From Paraburkholderia phosphatilytica (GTDB taxonomy: Bacteria > Pseudomonadota > Gammaproteobacteria > Burkholderiales > Burkholderiaceae): a stretch of 64,000 nucleotides of DNA. This document shows positions 41,264-50,076 of the stretch, piece by piece. Under the pieces are notes generated by a model, which had not been told where the DNA came from, made no database searches, and saw only the letters and a program-made list of their open reading frames with translations. The number at the start of each line of letters is the position of its first letter. Position 1 is the first letter of the stretch. Both the position numbers and the translations under genes were made by a program. Location: assembly GCF_003443895.1 (NCBI RefSeq), contig NZ_QQOA01000005.1, positions 1-64,000 of the forward strand, read 5' to 3'.

Positions 41264-43888
41264 TTGGCTTTCCAGTCGATCCTGCCGTTCGATGCCGGCA
41301 ACGCGCAGTCCGAAGCGCTCGCCGAAGCCCATGCGGAGGCGCTCGCGCTCGCGCGCGCATTGCCGGCGCGTCCGGGTCATCGGGACGAGCTGCGCGATGC
41401 GTCGGGCGCGCTGCGCGAGCCGTGGCGGCGCTTCTTCGCGCTGCTCGGCGAGGAAGGCATCTCGAGCCTCGATGCGCGGCTCGCGTCGGTCGCGCAGCAG
41501 GTGCGCGACAACGACATCACCTACAACGTCTACGCGGACAACGGCGAGGCGCGCCCGTGGGCGCTCGATCTGCTGCCGTTCCTGATCGACGAGCACGAGT
41601 GGACCGAGATCGCGCGCGGCGTCGCGCAGCGCGCGCGCCTCATCAACGCGATCGTCGCGGACGTGTACGGTCCGCAGTCCCTGCTCGAACGTGGGCTGCT
41701 GCCGCCCGCGCTGGTGTTCGGCCACCCCGGCTATCTGCGGCCGGTGAAGGGCTATGCGCCGCCGAACGGCCAGTATCTGCAGATCGTCGCGACGGACCTT
41801 GCGCGTGCGCCGGACGGTCAGTGGACCGTGCTGTCGCATCGCACGGATGCACCGTCGGGGCTCGGCTACGCGCTCGAAAACCGGCTGATCGTATCGAACC
41901 TGTTCGCCGAGCCGTTCCGCGCGATGCGCGTGTCGCGGCTCGCGCCCGCGTATTCGGAACTGATCGCGACACTCGCGCAGGCCGCGCGCGAAACGATGCG
42001 CGACGGCGAGGACGACGCGCGGCGCGCATCGCCGCACATCGCGCTGCTCACGCCGGGCCCGTTCAGCGAAACCTATTTCGAGCACGTGTTCCTTGCGCGC
42101 TACCTCGGCGTGACGATCGTCGAAGGCAAGGACCTGACGGTACGCGACGACAAGCTGTATCTGAAGACGCTCGGCGGCCTCGAACGCGTGCATGCGCTGC
42201 TGCGGCGTCTCGACGACGTGTTCTGCGATCCGGTCGAACTGCGAGCCGATTCCACGCTCGGCGTGCCGGGTCTCTTGCAGGTAATGCGCGCGGGTAACGT
42301 GATGGTGTCGAACGTGCCGGGCGCGGGCTTCGCGGAATCGCCGGCGTTGCACGGCTTTCTGCCCGGGATTTCGGAGGCGCTGCTCGGCGAGCCGCTCGCG
42401 CTGCCCGCGGTGCCCACCTGGTGGTGCGGCGAGAAGGCCGCGCGCGACGAAGCGTTTGCTCAGCTGTCCGATGCATTCCTGATGTCGACGTGGCCGGGCC
42501 AGCACGCGGACGCGCCGCCGGGCGTGCCGGGCGGCCTGCAGAAGCTGTCGATCTGGCGCGAACGGATCGAACGCGCGCCCGACGTGTTCACGATCCAGCA
42601 GCCGCTGCGCTATTCGATCGCACCGCGCTATATCGACGGTGCGCTCGGTGGCGCGATCGGCGGCCGGCCGTCGGTGTTACGCGTGTACGCGATCGCCGGT
42701 GTGGACGGCTTCTGGAGCGTGATGCCCGGTGCGTTCACGCGGCTTGCGGCCGAGCGCCGCGCGACGGTTTCGATGCAGTTCGGCGGCAGCAGCGCGGACA
42801 CGTGGGTGCTGTCGAGCCAGGCGGAGCAGCCGTTCTCGCTGCTGCCCACGCCGCTCAAAGCCGGCGACCTTGCGCGCAATCACCGCACCGTGTCGAGCCG
42901 CGCGGCGGAGAACCTGTTCTGGGCAGGCCGCTATGGCGAGCGCGCGGAGAACAACGTGCGTCTCGCGCGACTGATCCTCGGCTCGCTCGATGGCACCGAT
43001 GCCGACGACGACATGTTCGCGACCTACACCGAACTCGCGGCGCAGTGCGGACTGATTCCGTCGATCGATACGCTCGCGCGCAGCACGCCGCAGGCGTTCG
43101 AGCGCGTGCTGGTGGCCGGGATGCACGAGAACGGCGGCGGCGCGAGCATCGGCCAGAATCTCGCGAGCCAGGCGCGCGCGTGCGGCGAGATACGCGGCCG
43201 CTTCGCGAGCGACCACTGGCGCACGATTCTCGCGAGCCGCAACGACTTTCGCGACGCGTCCGCGCGCATCGCGGCGGGAGGCAACCCCGCGCGCTACGAC
43301 CGCGTCGCGCTGCTCGATGCGCTCGAACACCTGGCCACGCAGCTGTCCGCGATCAGCGGCGCGCAGGGCGACCGCATGACGCGCGACGAAGCGTGGCGGC
43401 TGCTGTTCGTCGGCCGTCACATCGAACGCGTCGCAACGATGACGACGTTCCTGCGCGTGGTGGCCGAGACCGGCACGCTGACCACGCCCGCGGGCTTCGA
43501 CCTGCTGCTGCAGCTGTTCGACAGCACGCTCACGTACCGCTCGCTGTATCCAGGCCGCTTCGAGGTGCTGCCGCTCGTCGATACGATCGTCGTCGATCCG
43601 ACCAATCCGCGCGGGCTGTATGGTGTCTACCAGCGGCTGCGCCAGAAGCTCGACGAGATCGCCGCGGTGGCCGGCAGCGCGCGGCGCATGCCGTTCGCGG
43701 AACTGATGCCGCCCGTCGATACGCTGCCCACGCTCGACGTGCTGTGCGAGACCGGCGACGAGGGTCGGCACATCGAGCTCATCCAGTTGTGCGAGCGGCT
43801 CGGCAACACGATGATCGCGGCTTCGAACGAGGTGAGCAGCCGCTACTTCAGCCACGCGAACACGCTCGCCGCGCAGGTGTCGTCATGA
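41264..43888 (+). CDS. Fused cpATP-grasp and alpha-E protein
   Basis: The 874-residue product starts with TTG at 41264 (MAFQSILPFDAGNAQSE). The first ~490 residues repeat the cpATP-grasp layout (ITYNVYADNGEARPWALDLL; PFLIDEHEWTEIARG; IALLTPGPFSETYFEHVF). From about residue 545 the alpha-E domain begins (SSRAAENLFWAGRYGERAEN). It is thus the fused equivalent of the two separate genes upstream. The stop overlaps the next start (ATGA). Both fused and separate versions in one locus are unusual enough to suggest two different ligase activities. Confidence 0.92.
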   Translation: MAFQSILPFDAGNAQSEALAEAHAEALALARALPARPGHRDELRDASGALREPWRRFFALLGEEGISSLDARLASVAQQVRDNDITYNVYADNGEARPWALDLLPFLIDEHEWTEIARGVAQRARLINAIVADVYGPQSLLERGLLPPALVFGHPGYLRPVKGYAPPNGQYLQIVATDLARAPDGQWTVLSHRTDAPSGLGYALENRLIVSNLFAEPFRAMRVSRLAPAYSELIATLAQAARETMRDGEDDARRASPHIALLTPGPFSETYFEHVFLARYLGVTIVEGKDLTVRDDKLYLKTLGGLERVHALLRRLDDVFCDPVELRADSTLGVPGLLQVMRAGNVMVSNVPGAGFAESPALHGFLPGISEALLGEPLALPAVPTWWCGEKAARDEAFAQLSDAFLMSTWPGQHADAPPGVPGGLQKLSIWRERIERAPDVFTIQQPLRYSIAPRYIDGALGGAIGGRPSVLRVYAIAGVDGFWSVMPGAFTRLAAERRATVSMQFGGSSADTWVLSSQAEQPFSLLPTPLKAGDLARNHRTVSSRAAENLFWAGRYGERAENNVRLARLILGSLDGTDADDDMFATYTELAAQCGLIPSIDTLARSTPQAFERVLVAGMHENGGGASIGQNLASQARACGEIRGRFASDHWRTILASRNDFRDASARIAAGGNPARYDRVALLDALEHLATQLSAISGAQGDRMTRDEAWRLLFVGRHIERVATMTTFLRVVAETGTLTTPAGFDLLLQLFDSTLTYRSLYPGRFEVLPLVDTIVVDPTNPRGLYGVYQRLRQKLDEIAAVAGSARRMPFAELMPPVDTLPTLDVLCETGDEGRHIELIQLCERLGNTMIAASNEVSSRYFSHANTLAAQVSS

Positions 43889-44802
43889 CGGAACCGATCG
43901 CGCCCACGCCCGCGCACGCGAAGCCCACGGTGCTGTCCGTGTCGCATCGCACCACTTATCAATATTCGACGCCGGTCGAAACCGCGCAGCATCTCGCGAC
44001 CATCCGGCCGCTCGCGAGCCCGTGGCAGCGCATCGTCAATCACACCGAGTGCATCGAGCCGGAGCCGTCGTACCTGACGAGCCGTTTCGACGCATTCGGC
44101 AACGACGTGCTGTATTTCGCGCTCGACACGCCGCACGAGCGGCTGCAGATGACCTGCGAGACGACCGTGCGCCTGACGCCGCGCTGGGTCGATCTCGATC
44201 CGCTCGCGACGCCCGCGTGGGAAACCGTCGCGCAGGCGCTGCGGTTTCACGTGGGCGGCGTCTTCGCGCCCGAATCGGAATTCTGCTTCGCATCGCCGAA
44301 CGTCACGCTGAAGCCTTCGCTGCGTGCGTACGCGCTGGAAAGTTTCAAGCCGGACCGGCCGCTCGTGGACGGCGCGATCGACCTGATGCACCGCATTCAC
44401 GCGGATTTCGCGTACAAGCCGACCGCAACGGCCTTCGATACGCCGGCCGAGCGCGCGTTCGAGCTGAAGAGCGGCGTGTGCCAGGATTTCGCGCAGGTGA
44501 TGATTGGCTGTCTGCGCGCGATCGGGCTGCCGGCGCGCTACGTGAGCGGCTATCTGCGCAACGATCCGCCGCCGGGACAGCCGCGGCTGATCGGCGCGGA
44601 TGCGTCGCATGCGTGGGTGTCGGTGCATTGCCCGGAGATCGGCTGGATCGATCTCGATCCGACCAACGACGTGCTCGCCGACCTCGACCACGTGACGCTC
44701 GCCACCGGGCGCGACTACAGCGACGTGTCCTTGCTGCGCGGGATGATTCTGGGCGGCGGCGCGCACCAGGTCGACGTCGCGGTGAGCGTATTCGCGCTGT
44801 AG
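43885..44802 (+). CDS. Transglutaminase-like protein
   Basis: The 305-residue product has an N-terminal beta-rich domain (SVSHRTTYQYSTPVETAQHL) and the transglutaminase core with C199 (GVCQDFAQ), H242 (ASHAWVS) and D258 (IDLDPTND), the full triad. It is soluble without a signal peptide. It may act as a peptidase or acyl transferase on the product made by the ATP-grasp/alpha-E proteins with which it is translationally coupled. Confidence 0.93.
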   Translation: MTEPIAPTPAHAKPTVLSVSHRTTYQYSTPVETAQHLATIRPLASPWQRIVNHTECIEPEPSYLTSRFDAFGNDVLYFALDTPHERLQMTCETTVRLTPRWVDLDPLATPAWETVAQALRFHVGGVFAPESEFCFASPNVTLKPSLRAYALESFKPDRPLVDGAIDLMHRIHADFAYKPTATAFDTPAERAFELKSGVCQDFAQVMIGCLRAIGLPARYVSGYLRNDPPPGQPRLIGADASHAWVSVHCPEIGWIDLDPTNDVLADLDHVTLATGRDYSDVSLLRGMILGGGAHQVDVAVSVFAL

Positions 44803-44892
44803 TACGCCGCGCCGTCCGGCAAATCCTGCAAGCCGCTGAAGCGCCGCAGCGGCGATCCTTCCAGTCGCGTTACCTCGAACAGCACAAGAAAA

Positions 44893-44918
44893 CGGGCCGC
44901 GCGGCAATGCGCGGCCCG
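44893..44918 (-). terminator. Intrinsic terminator after the DUF1328 gene
   Basis: CGGGCCGCGC and GCGCGGCCCG form a perfect 10-bp stem around a six-base loop. On the minus strand it runs into TTTTCTTG. It also lies after the transglutaminase gene and may serve both directions. Confidence 0.7.
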
Positions 44919-44949
44919 GCACGTCGGTGCGAGCAAGCCAGTCAGCGGA

Positions 44950-45111
44950 TCACCGTCGGACGACGCCCATCAGCAGGGTCACGAGGAAGATCACGATAAA
45001 GATGAAGAACAGCACCTTCGCGATCTCGGCGGCACCGGCCGCGATGCCGCCGAAGCCGAACACCGCGGCGATGATCGCGATGATGAAGAAGATGACAGCG
45101 TAGCGAAGCAT
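44950..45111 (-). CDS. DUF1328 small membrane protein (YtjA-like)
   Basis: The 53-residue product [20 protein letters not shown] consists of two hydrophobic helices joined by [12 protein letters not shown]. This matches DUF1328, small inner-membrane proteins often produced under envelope stress. GGAGGG precedes the ATG. Function unknown. Confidence 0.9.
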   Translation of the reverse strand: MLRYAVIFFIIAIIAAVFGFGGIAAGAAEIAKVLFFIFIVIFLVTLLMGVVRR

Positions 45112-46253
45112 GAAACCCTCCCTTCCTGATTGGCTGAACCGGCTGGGGAGCCGGGTTGAGACCGGCGATCGCGGGTCGCCGCCGTGCTGACCGGTTGAGC
45201 AACGCGTGTGCCCGTGAACCGTCGGTCCGCCGTTGTAAGACAAGGTAAGAGGGAGGCAGGGAGCAAGGTTCGCGTCAATCGGGATTCAAACGGGCCTCCG
45301 CACGTTTCAAACGCGCCGTATCCATTGAATGGGCATTTGTGTGGGCCAGCGAACACTCGTGCATAAATGCGCACTTGCATTTCTAATTGCGGGGTCGAAC
45401 CGGAAAATCGATTCAGTAAAAATCGCATCCTGTCTCTACCCGAAATCAGGTAGCCAAACGTTTGCATCGAGTCGGCATTCTGTTAGTTAATGTCTGACGA
45501 TTCGCATATTGCGACCCCGATTTGCTCAATACATTCTGATGCGCGATTGCAACGCTGCGCAATTCCCCATTGACAGCGAAAAACCCCGCGAGAGTGGCCA
45601 CTAGCGCGGACAGCCGCACGGGCTGGGGCAGGGCAGGCCGTGTGGAAGTTGCTCGCGCAAACGTTGTCGCGAGAAGCGCATGATGCGGGTGTTTTGCGCT
45701 TCACTACCTGGGTTGTCTGAAATTTATTTAACAAATATGCCCCTTTTTAAGATTGCTCAGTTAAAATCGCGTCGCTTCAGAAATTGGCCGGCCGCTGTGG
45801 TGGTTAATGACAGATGTTCGGCATTCGTTTGGACCGTTATCCAGCGCATCGCGCTTTGGATCACGGTCATGGAGCCGGGCTGACGGAGATTCGTATCGAG
45901 ATGCGGATTGGTGTCGGTCCCCGGCACAGGCAATCCGCGACGACCGACATCATGTTTTTCGAACTCCTGCCGTTATTACCAGCGAAGCCCGAGCCTTACG
46001 ACTCTTCCCTGCCGGCGCGACCGTGTCGATCACACGCCACGCCGGCCGACCATCGAGCGAGCCGTCGGTAACACGGGCGGAGCGCGCGGCGAGCCACGGG
46101 TTCGTCATCGCAGCCGGCGCACGCAGGCCGGCAACAACAATCATCGGGATATCCGGCGCTGACCCGCCTGCTGGGCGGCGCCAGAAACACCGGCCTTGCA
46201 CGCGCGTTTCAGACGTCGGCGCGGGCAGGCGGGTTGAGAGGCATACGTTGAAT
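45112..46253. other. 1.1 kb upstream of pelA without a supported gene
   Basis: Most of this region is noncoding. Its first half, about 45360-45790, is unusually AT-rich for this genome (for example AAATTTATTTAACAAATATG) and holds several small inverted repeats, such as ATTGC-AACGCTGC-GCAAT near 45548. It probably contains the pel promoter and regulator sites. No clear sigma-54 element was seen. Short frames from 45807 run into pelA but lack its conserved N-terminus. Confidence 0.55.
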
Positions 46254-49067
46254 ATGAACAAACGGGGAGAGCCGCTGCGCGCAACGACGCAGACGGCTCC
46301 GGGGAAGACCATCGGCAACGCCGCGCGGGCAGGGCTCGCGCTGGCGGCGGCGCTCGCGTTCGGCTCGGCCTCGATGGCCGCCGCCGCGCAGTCCGCGCCT
46401 GTGGCCGCCCCTACCGCGAAGGCCGACGTACATCCGAACGTCGCGTTCTACGACGGCGCGCATCCGCCGCTCGGCGAACTGCAGGCGTTCGACGCCGTCG
46501 TCACCGATCCTGCCAGCGGCTTCGACCCCGTCTCGCATCCGCTCGCGCACACCGTCTGGATCGCGCGCCTGCCGAAAGACGTGTCGTCCGATCTCGTCGC
46601 GCAGCAGATCGAACCGCTGTGGCGCCGCGGCTACCGTGGCTTCCTGCTCGACATGCCGGCCGCGATCGCCGCCGCCGACGCGATCCACGCCGCCCATCCC
46701 GATGCCCGTCTGATCGTCGCCGGTCCTGACGCGTTGCAGGCCGCGCAGCCGCATGCCGCCGAGCTGTACGCGGTGGTCGGCGCGTCGCTCGTGCGCAGTT
46801 TCGCCGACAACGAACAGGTGCCGCACGAAGTCACCGCCAGCGAGCGCGCCGCGCGCGTCGCCGCCGCGCAGGCCTTCATGCAGCAGACCCACGTGCCGGT
46901 GCTGTCGATCGAATTCTGCGGCCAGACCGACCGCGCGTGCGCGCGCTCGACGGCCGCGCAGGTGGTCGGGACCGGCGTCACGCCGTACGTGACCGACACG
47001 GCGCGCGACGTGGTCGGCATCGGCGCGATCGAAGTGCTGCCGCGCAAGATCCTGATCGTGCAGGACCCGGCTGCGGGCCTGCCGCTCGACGAAACGCCGG
47101 GCGTGCGCGATCTCGAGACGCCGCTCAACTATCTCGGCTACGACGTCGAGTTCGCGGACGCGAACGGCGATCTGCCCGACGACATCACGCCGGACCGCTA
47201 CGCGGGCGTCGTTTCGTGGTTCGAGGGCAACGATCTGCGCGATGCCGCACGCTGGCGCGAGTGGGTCGATGCGCGCATCAACGCGCACGTGCCGGTCGCG
47301 TTCATGGGCCAGTTCGGTTTCGACGCGGCGGAAGACGAAGGCGCGGCGCTCGACCTGCAGGCGGTGCCGGGGCCGTTCACCGAAGCCGTGCAGACCGTGT
47401 CGCGCGACCCGATGATCGGCTTCGAGATCGATCCGAAGCTTGGTCCGCGCGACCTCACGGGCGTGCAGGTCGGCGCATCGAGCAAGTCGCTCTTGCGCGT
47501 GAAGTCAGGCAACGCGACGCTCGATCAGGTCGCGATCACGCCGTGGGGCGGCTACGCGATGAGCCCGTACACGGTGGTGTCGCTGAACGGCATCGGCCAG
47601 GAGCGCTGGGCGCTGCAGCCGATCGCGTTCCTGTCGCAGGCGCTGCGCCTGCAGCAGATGCCGAGCCCGAACGTGACGACCGAAAACGGCCGGCGCCTCT
47701 TCATGACGCACGTGGACGGCGACGGCTTCGCGTCGCGCGCCGAATTCCCCGGCGTCGACTATTCCGGCGAAGCGCTGTACCAGCAGATCTTCACGCGCTA
47801 CAAGCTGCCGATGACGCTGTCGGTGATCGAAGGCGAAGTGGGACCAAAGGGTCTCTATCCGCAGATCTCGCCGCGGCTCGAAGAGATCGCGCGCCAGATG
47901 TTCGCGCTGCCGTACGTCGAGATCGGCACGCATACGTATTCGCACCCGTTCGAATGGGAGCAGGTGGACGCGAAGACCGGCGAGCGCATCGATCGCGGTG
48001 GCGGCGACACCGCGTTCTCGCTGAACATTCCGAACTACAGGTTCAACATCGACCGCGAGATCACCGGCTCTAGCGACTACATCAACTCGCGTCTCGCGCC
48101 TCCGGGCAAGAAGACCGTGATCCTGCAGTGGCCGGGCAACTGCGAGCCGCCCGCGATCGTCGTGCGCAAGGTGTACGCGGCCGGCCTCGACAACATCAAC
48201 GGCGGCGACACGGTTATCACGAAGAGCGCGAACAGCTGGACCAACATCGCGCCGATCGGCGTCGACAAGGGACCGGGCGCGTATCAGGTGTATGCGCCGA
48301 ACCAGGACGAGAACGTCTACACGAACGACTGGCTCGGGCCGTTCTACGGCTTCACGCGCGTGCTGGAAACCTTCCAGCTGACCGACGAGCCGCGCCGCTT
48401 CAAGCCGATCGACATCTACTACCACATGTACAGCGGTACGAAGGTCGCGTCGCTGCGCGCGCTGCAGCAGATCTTCGACGCGGTGCTGAAAGAACCGGTG
48501 CTGCCGGTGCGCGTGACCGACTACGTGCACAAGGTGTACGACTGGCGCTCGTTCGCGGTGGCGCGTGAAGTGATGCCGCAAGGCACGCCGCAGGCACAGC
48601 CGGGCGCGGCGGCACAGCCCGGCACCAACACCGCCGCGAGCCGCTGGATCGTGCGTGGCGACGGCCAGGTGCGCGAACTGCGCTGGCCGCAGGGCGCGCC
48701 CGATCTGCGCACGTCGCCGGGCGTGACGGGCTATTCGGCCGGACCGGACGGCACCTACGTGCATATCAACAATGGCGCCGCGACGGTGTCGTTCGATGCG
48801 GGCAGCGCGTCGAACACGCTGCCGTACATCGCCGAGGCGAACGGTTACGTGCGCCGCTTTGAGCGCACGACGAACGGTCTGTCGTTCGAATTCGGCGGCT
48901 ACTACCAGCCGTTCGTGAAGATCGCGAACGCGCAGTCGTGCCGCGTGACGGTGGACGGCAAGCCCGTCGCCGCGCAGCACGACGGCGCGACGCTGCGCTT
49001 CGATACGCCGGCTTCGGCCGACCTGCAGATCCACTATCAGCCCGTCGAGATCAGCTGTGAGCGATAA
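46254..49067 (+). CDS. pelA: PelA, Pel polysaccharide deacetylase; hydrolase domain looks inactive
   Basis: The 937-residue length matches PelA. A signal peptide (GLALAAALAFGSASMAAAA) leads to an N-terminal glycoside hydrolase-like domain (residues 55-265), then a reductase-like middle region, then the deacetylase domain. Deacetylase metal ligands are D488 and D490 (THVDGDGF) and H560 and H564 (GTHTYSHPF). In the hydrolase domain, however, the catalytic motifs are altered: FLLDMPAA instead of FFLDTLDS (only the first aspartate, D133, remains) and GASL instead of FESL, so the catalytic glutamate is replaced by A177. The deacetylase is needed for Pel export; the hydrolase function may now lie in the last gene of the operon. 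ATG 46254 was preferred over a nearby TTG. Confidence 0.93.
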   Translation: MNKRGEPLRATTQTAPGKTIGNAARAGLALAAALAFGSASMAAAAQSAPVAAPTAKADVHPNVAFYDGAHPPLGELQAFDAVVTDPASGFDPVSHPLAHTVWIARLPKDVSSDLVAQQIEPLWRRGYRGFLLDMPAAIAAADAIHAAHPDARLIVAGPDALQAAQPHAAELYAVVGASLVRSFADNEQVPHEVTASERAARVAAAQAFMQQTHVPVLSIEFCGQTDRACARSTAAQVVGTGVTPYVTDTARDVVGIGAIEVLPRKILIVQDPAAGLPLDETPGVRDLETPLNYLGYDVEFADANGDLPDDITPDRYAGVVSWFEGNDLRDAARWREWVDARINAHVPVAFMGQFGFDAAEDEGAALDLQAVPGPFTEAVQTVSRDPMIGFEIDPKLGPRDLTGVQVGASSKSLLRVKSGNATLDQVAITPWGGYAMSPYTVVSLNGIGQERWALQPIAFLSQALRLQQMPSPNVTTENGRRLFMTHVDGDGFASRAEFPGVDYSGEALYQQIFTRYKLPMTLSVIEGEVGPKGLYPQISPRLEEIARQMFALPYVEIGTHTYSHPFEWEQVDAKTGERIDRGGGDTAFSLNIPNYRFNIDREITGSSDYINSRLAPPGKKTVILQWPGNCEPPAIVVRKVYAAGLDNINGGDTVITKSANSWTNIAPIGVDKGPGAYQVYAPNQDENVYTNDWLGPFYGFTRVLETFQLTDEPRRFKPIDIYYHMYSGTKVASLRALQQIFDAVLKEPVLPVRVTDYVHKVYDWRSFAVAREVMPQGTPQAQPGAAAQPGTNTAASRWIVRGDGQVRELRWPQGAPDLRTSPGVTGYSAGPDGTYVHINNGAATVSFDAGSASNTLPYIAEANGYVRRFERTTNGLSFEFGGYYQPFVKIANAQSCRVTVDGKPVAAQHDGATLRFDTPASADLQIHYQPVEISCER

Positions 49068-50076
49068 CGTGACCGCGCGGGGGACCGCCCAACGTCCCCG
49101 CATCGTGCCCGCCTGGATCGTGCTGCTCGTCGCGGCGGTGATCCTGCTCGCGATGTTCGCCGTGTCGCCGCGTGGGCGCCTGCGGCAGCGGATCGCGTCG
49201 GTCGGTGCGCCGAGCGATCTTTCGGCTGCGTATCTCGAGGCGTGGTCGAAGTCGCAGCCCGACAACGAGGAGTTCCTCACGCTGCTCGGCGCGCAGTACG
49301 CGTACCTCGGCCGCATCGACGACGCGGAGCGCGTCGCGACGCGCATGGACGCGCTCGGCACCGACAACATGCGCCGCGCCGCGACGATGCTGCGGCTTTC
49401 GGTGGCGGAGCAGCGCACCTTCGCGATCCCCGAGGACGATCCGCGCCGTGAGGCCGCGCTCGACGCGCTGCGCACAAAGCTCGAAGCCGCCGCGACGCTC
49501 ACATGGGCGCCGAAGGATCTCGAGTGGCTCGCGCAGCACGCCGTGGCGGTGGGCCTGCCGCAGCTCGCGCTGCAGCTGTACACGAAGCTGTCGAAGGGCG
49601 ATGCCGACGGACGTCAGCGCTGGGATACGCAGATCACGCGTTACGCGCTGCAGGTGGGCGACTATCGCGCCGCTGCCGATGCATGGTTCCGCCAGCAGGC
49701 GGCCGCACGCACGCTCGACGAACAGCGGCGCTGCTTCATCGAGGGTGTGCGCACGCTGCAGTCGGGCAACCTGCTGAACGACGCGCTCGCCGCGGCCGAT
49801 CAGCACGTCGGCGCGCTCGCCAACGATCCGGCCACGATCGTCGAACTGCTCACCATCGCGCGCGCGGCCGACCGGCCCGATCGCGTCGACTACTACGCGA
49901 AGATGCTCGCGCGCTTCGTGATGGGGACGCCTGCCGCGCCTGCTCCTGCTGCATCGGCACCTGGCGCATCGGCTCCCGCCTCCGCGTCGGCACCGATGGC
50001 ATCGGCCGCGCCCCGTCGCTTCGAATCGCATTCTGACTACGCTTATATGGACGTGCCCGGTGTCGAACTACGCTGA
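49057..50076 (+). CDS. PelB N-terminal part: membrane anchor and TPR protein
   Basis: The 339-residue product starts with GTG overlapping the pelA end. It has one membrane helix (IVPAWIVLLVAAVILLAMFA), then tetratricopeptide-like repeats (LSAAYLEAWSKSQPDNEEF; LTLLGAQYAYLGRIDDAERV), and ends in an Ala/Pro/Ser-rich tail. It corresponds in layout to the N-terminal helix and first TPR block of single-chain PelB. It overlaps the following gene by 17 bases. A frameshift of a single gene is the alternative, but the next product has its own export signal. Confidence 0.7.
   Translation: MSDNVTARGTAQRPRIVPAWIVLLVAAVILLAMFAVSPRGRLRQRIASVGAPSDLSAAYLEAWSKSQPDNEEFLTLLGAQYAYLGRIDDAERVATRMDALGTDNMRRAATMLRLSVAEQRTFAIPEDDPRREAALDALRTKLEAAATLTWAPKDLEWLAQHAVAVGLPQLALQLYTKLSKGDADGRQRWDTQITRYALQVGDYRAAADAWFRQQAAARTLDEQRRCFIEGVRTLQSGNLLNDALAAADQHVGALANDPATIVELLTIARAADRPDRVDYYAKMLARFVMGTPAAPAPAASAPGASAPASASAPMASAAPRRFESHSDYAYMDVPGVELR

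Noticed and set aside
45807-46253. Upstream extension of pelA by 149 codons
   Set aside because: The extension has no PelA similarity and precedes a normal signal peptide beginning at 46254.
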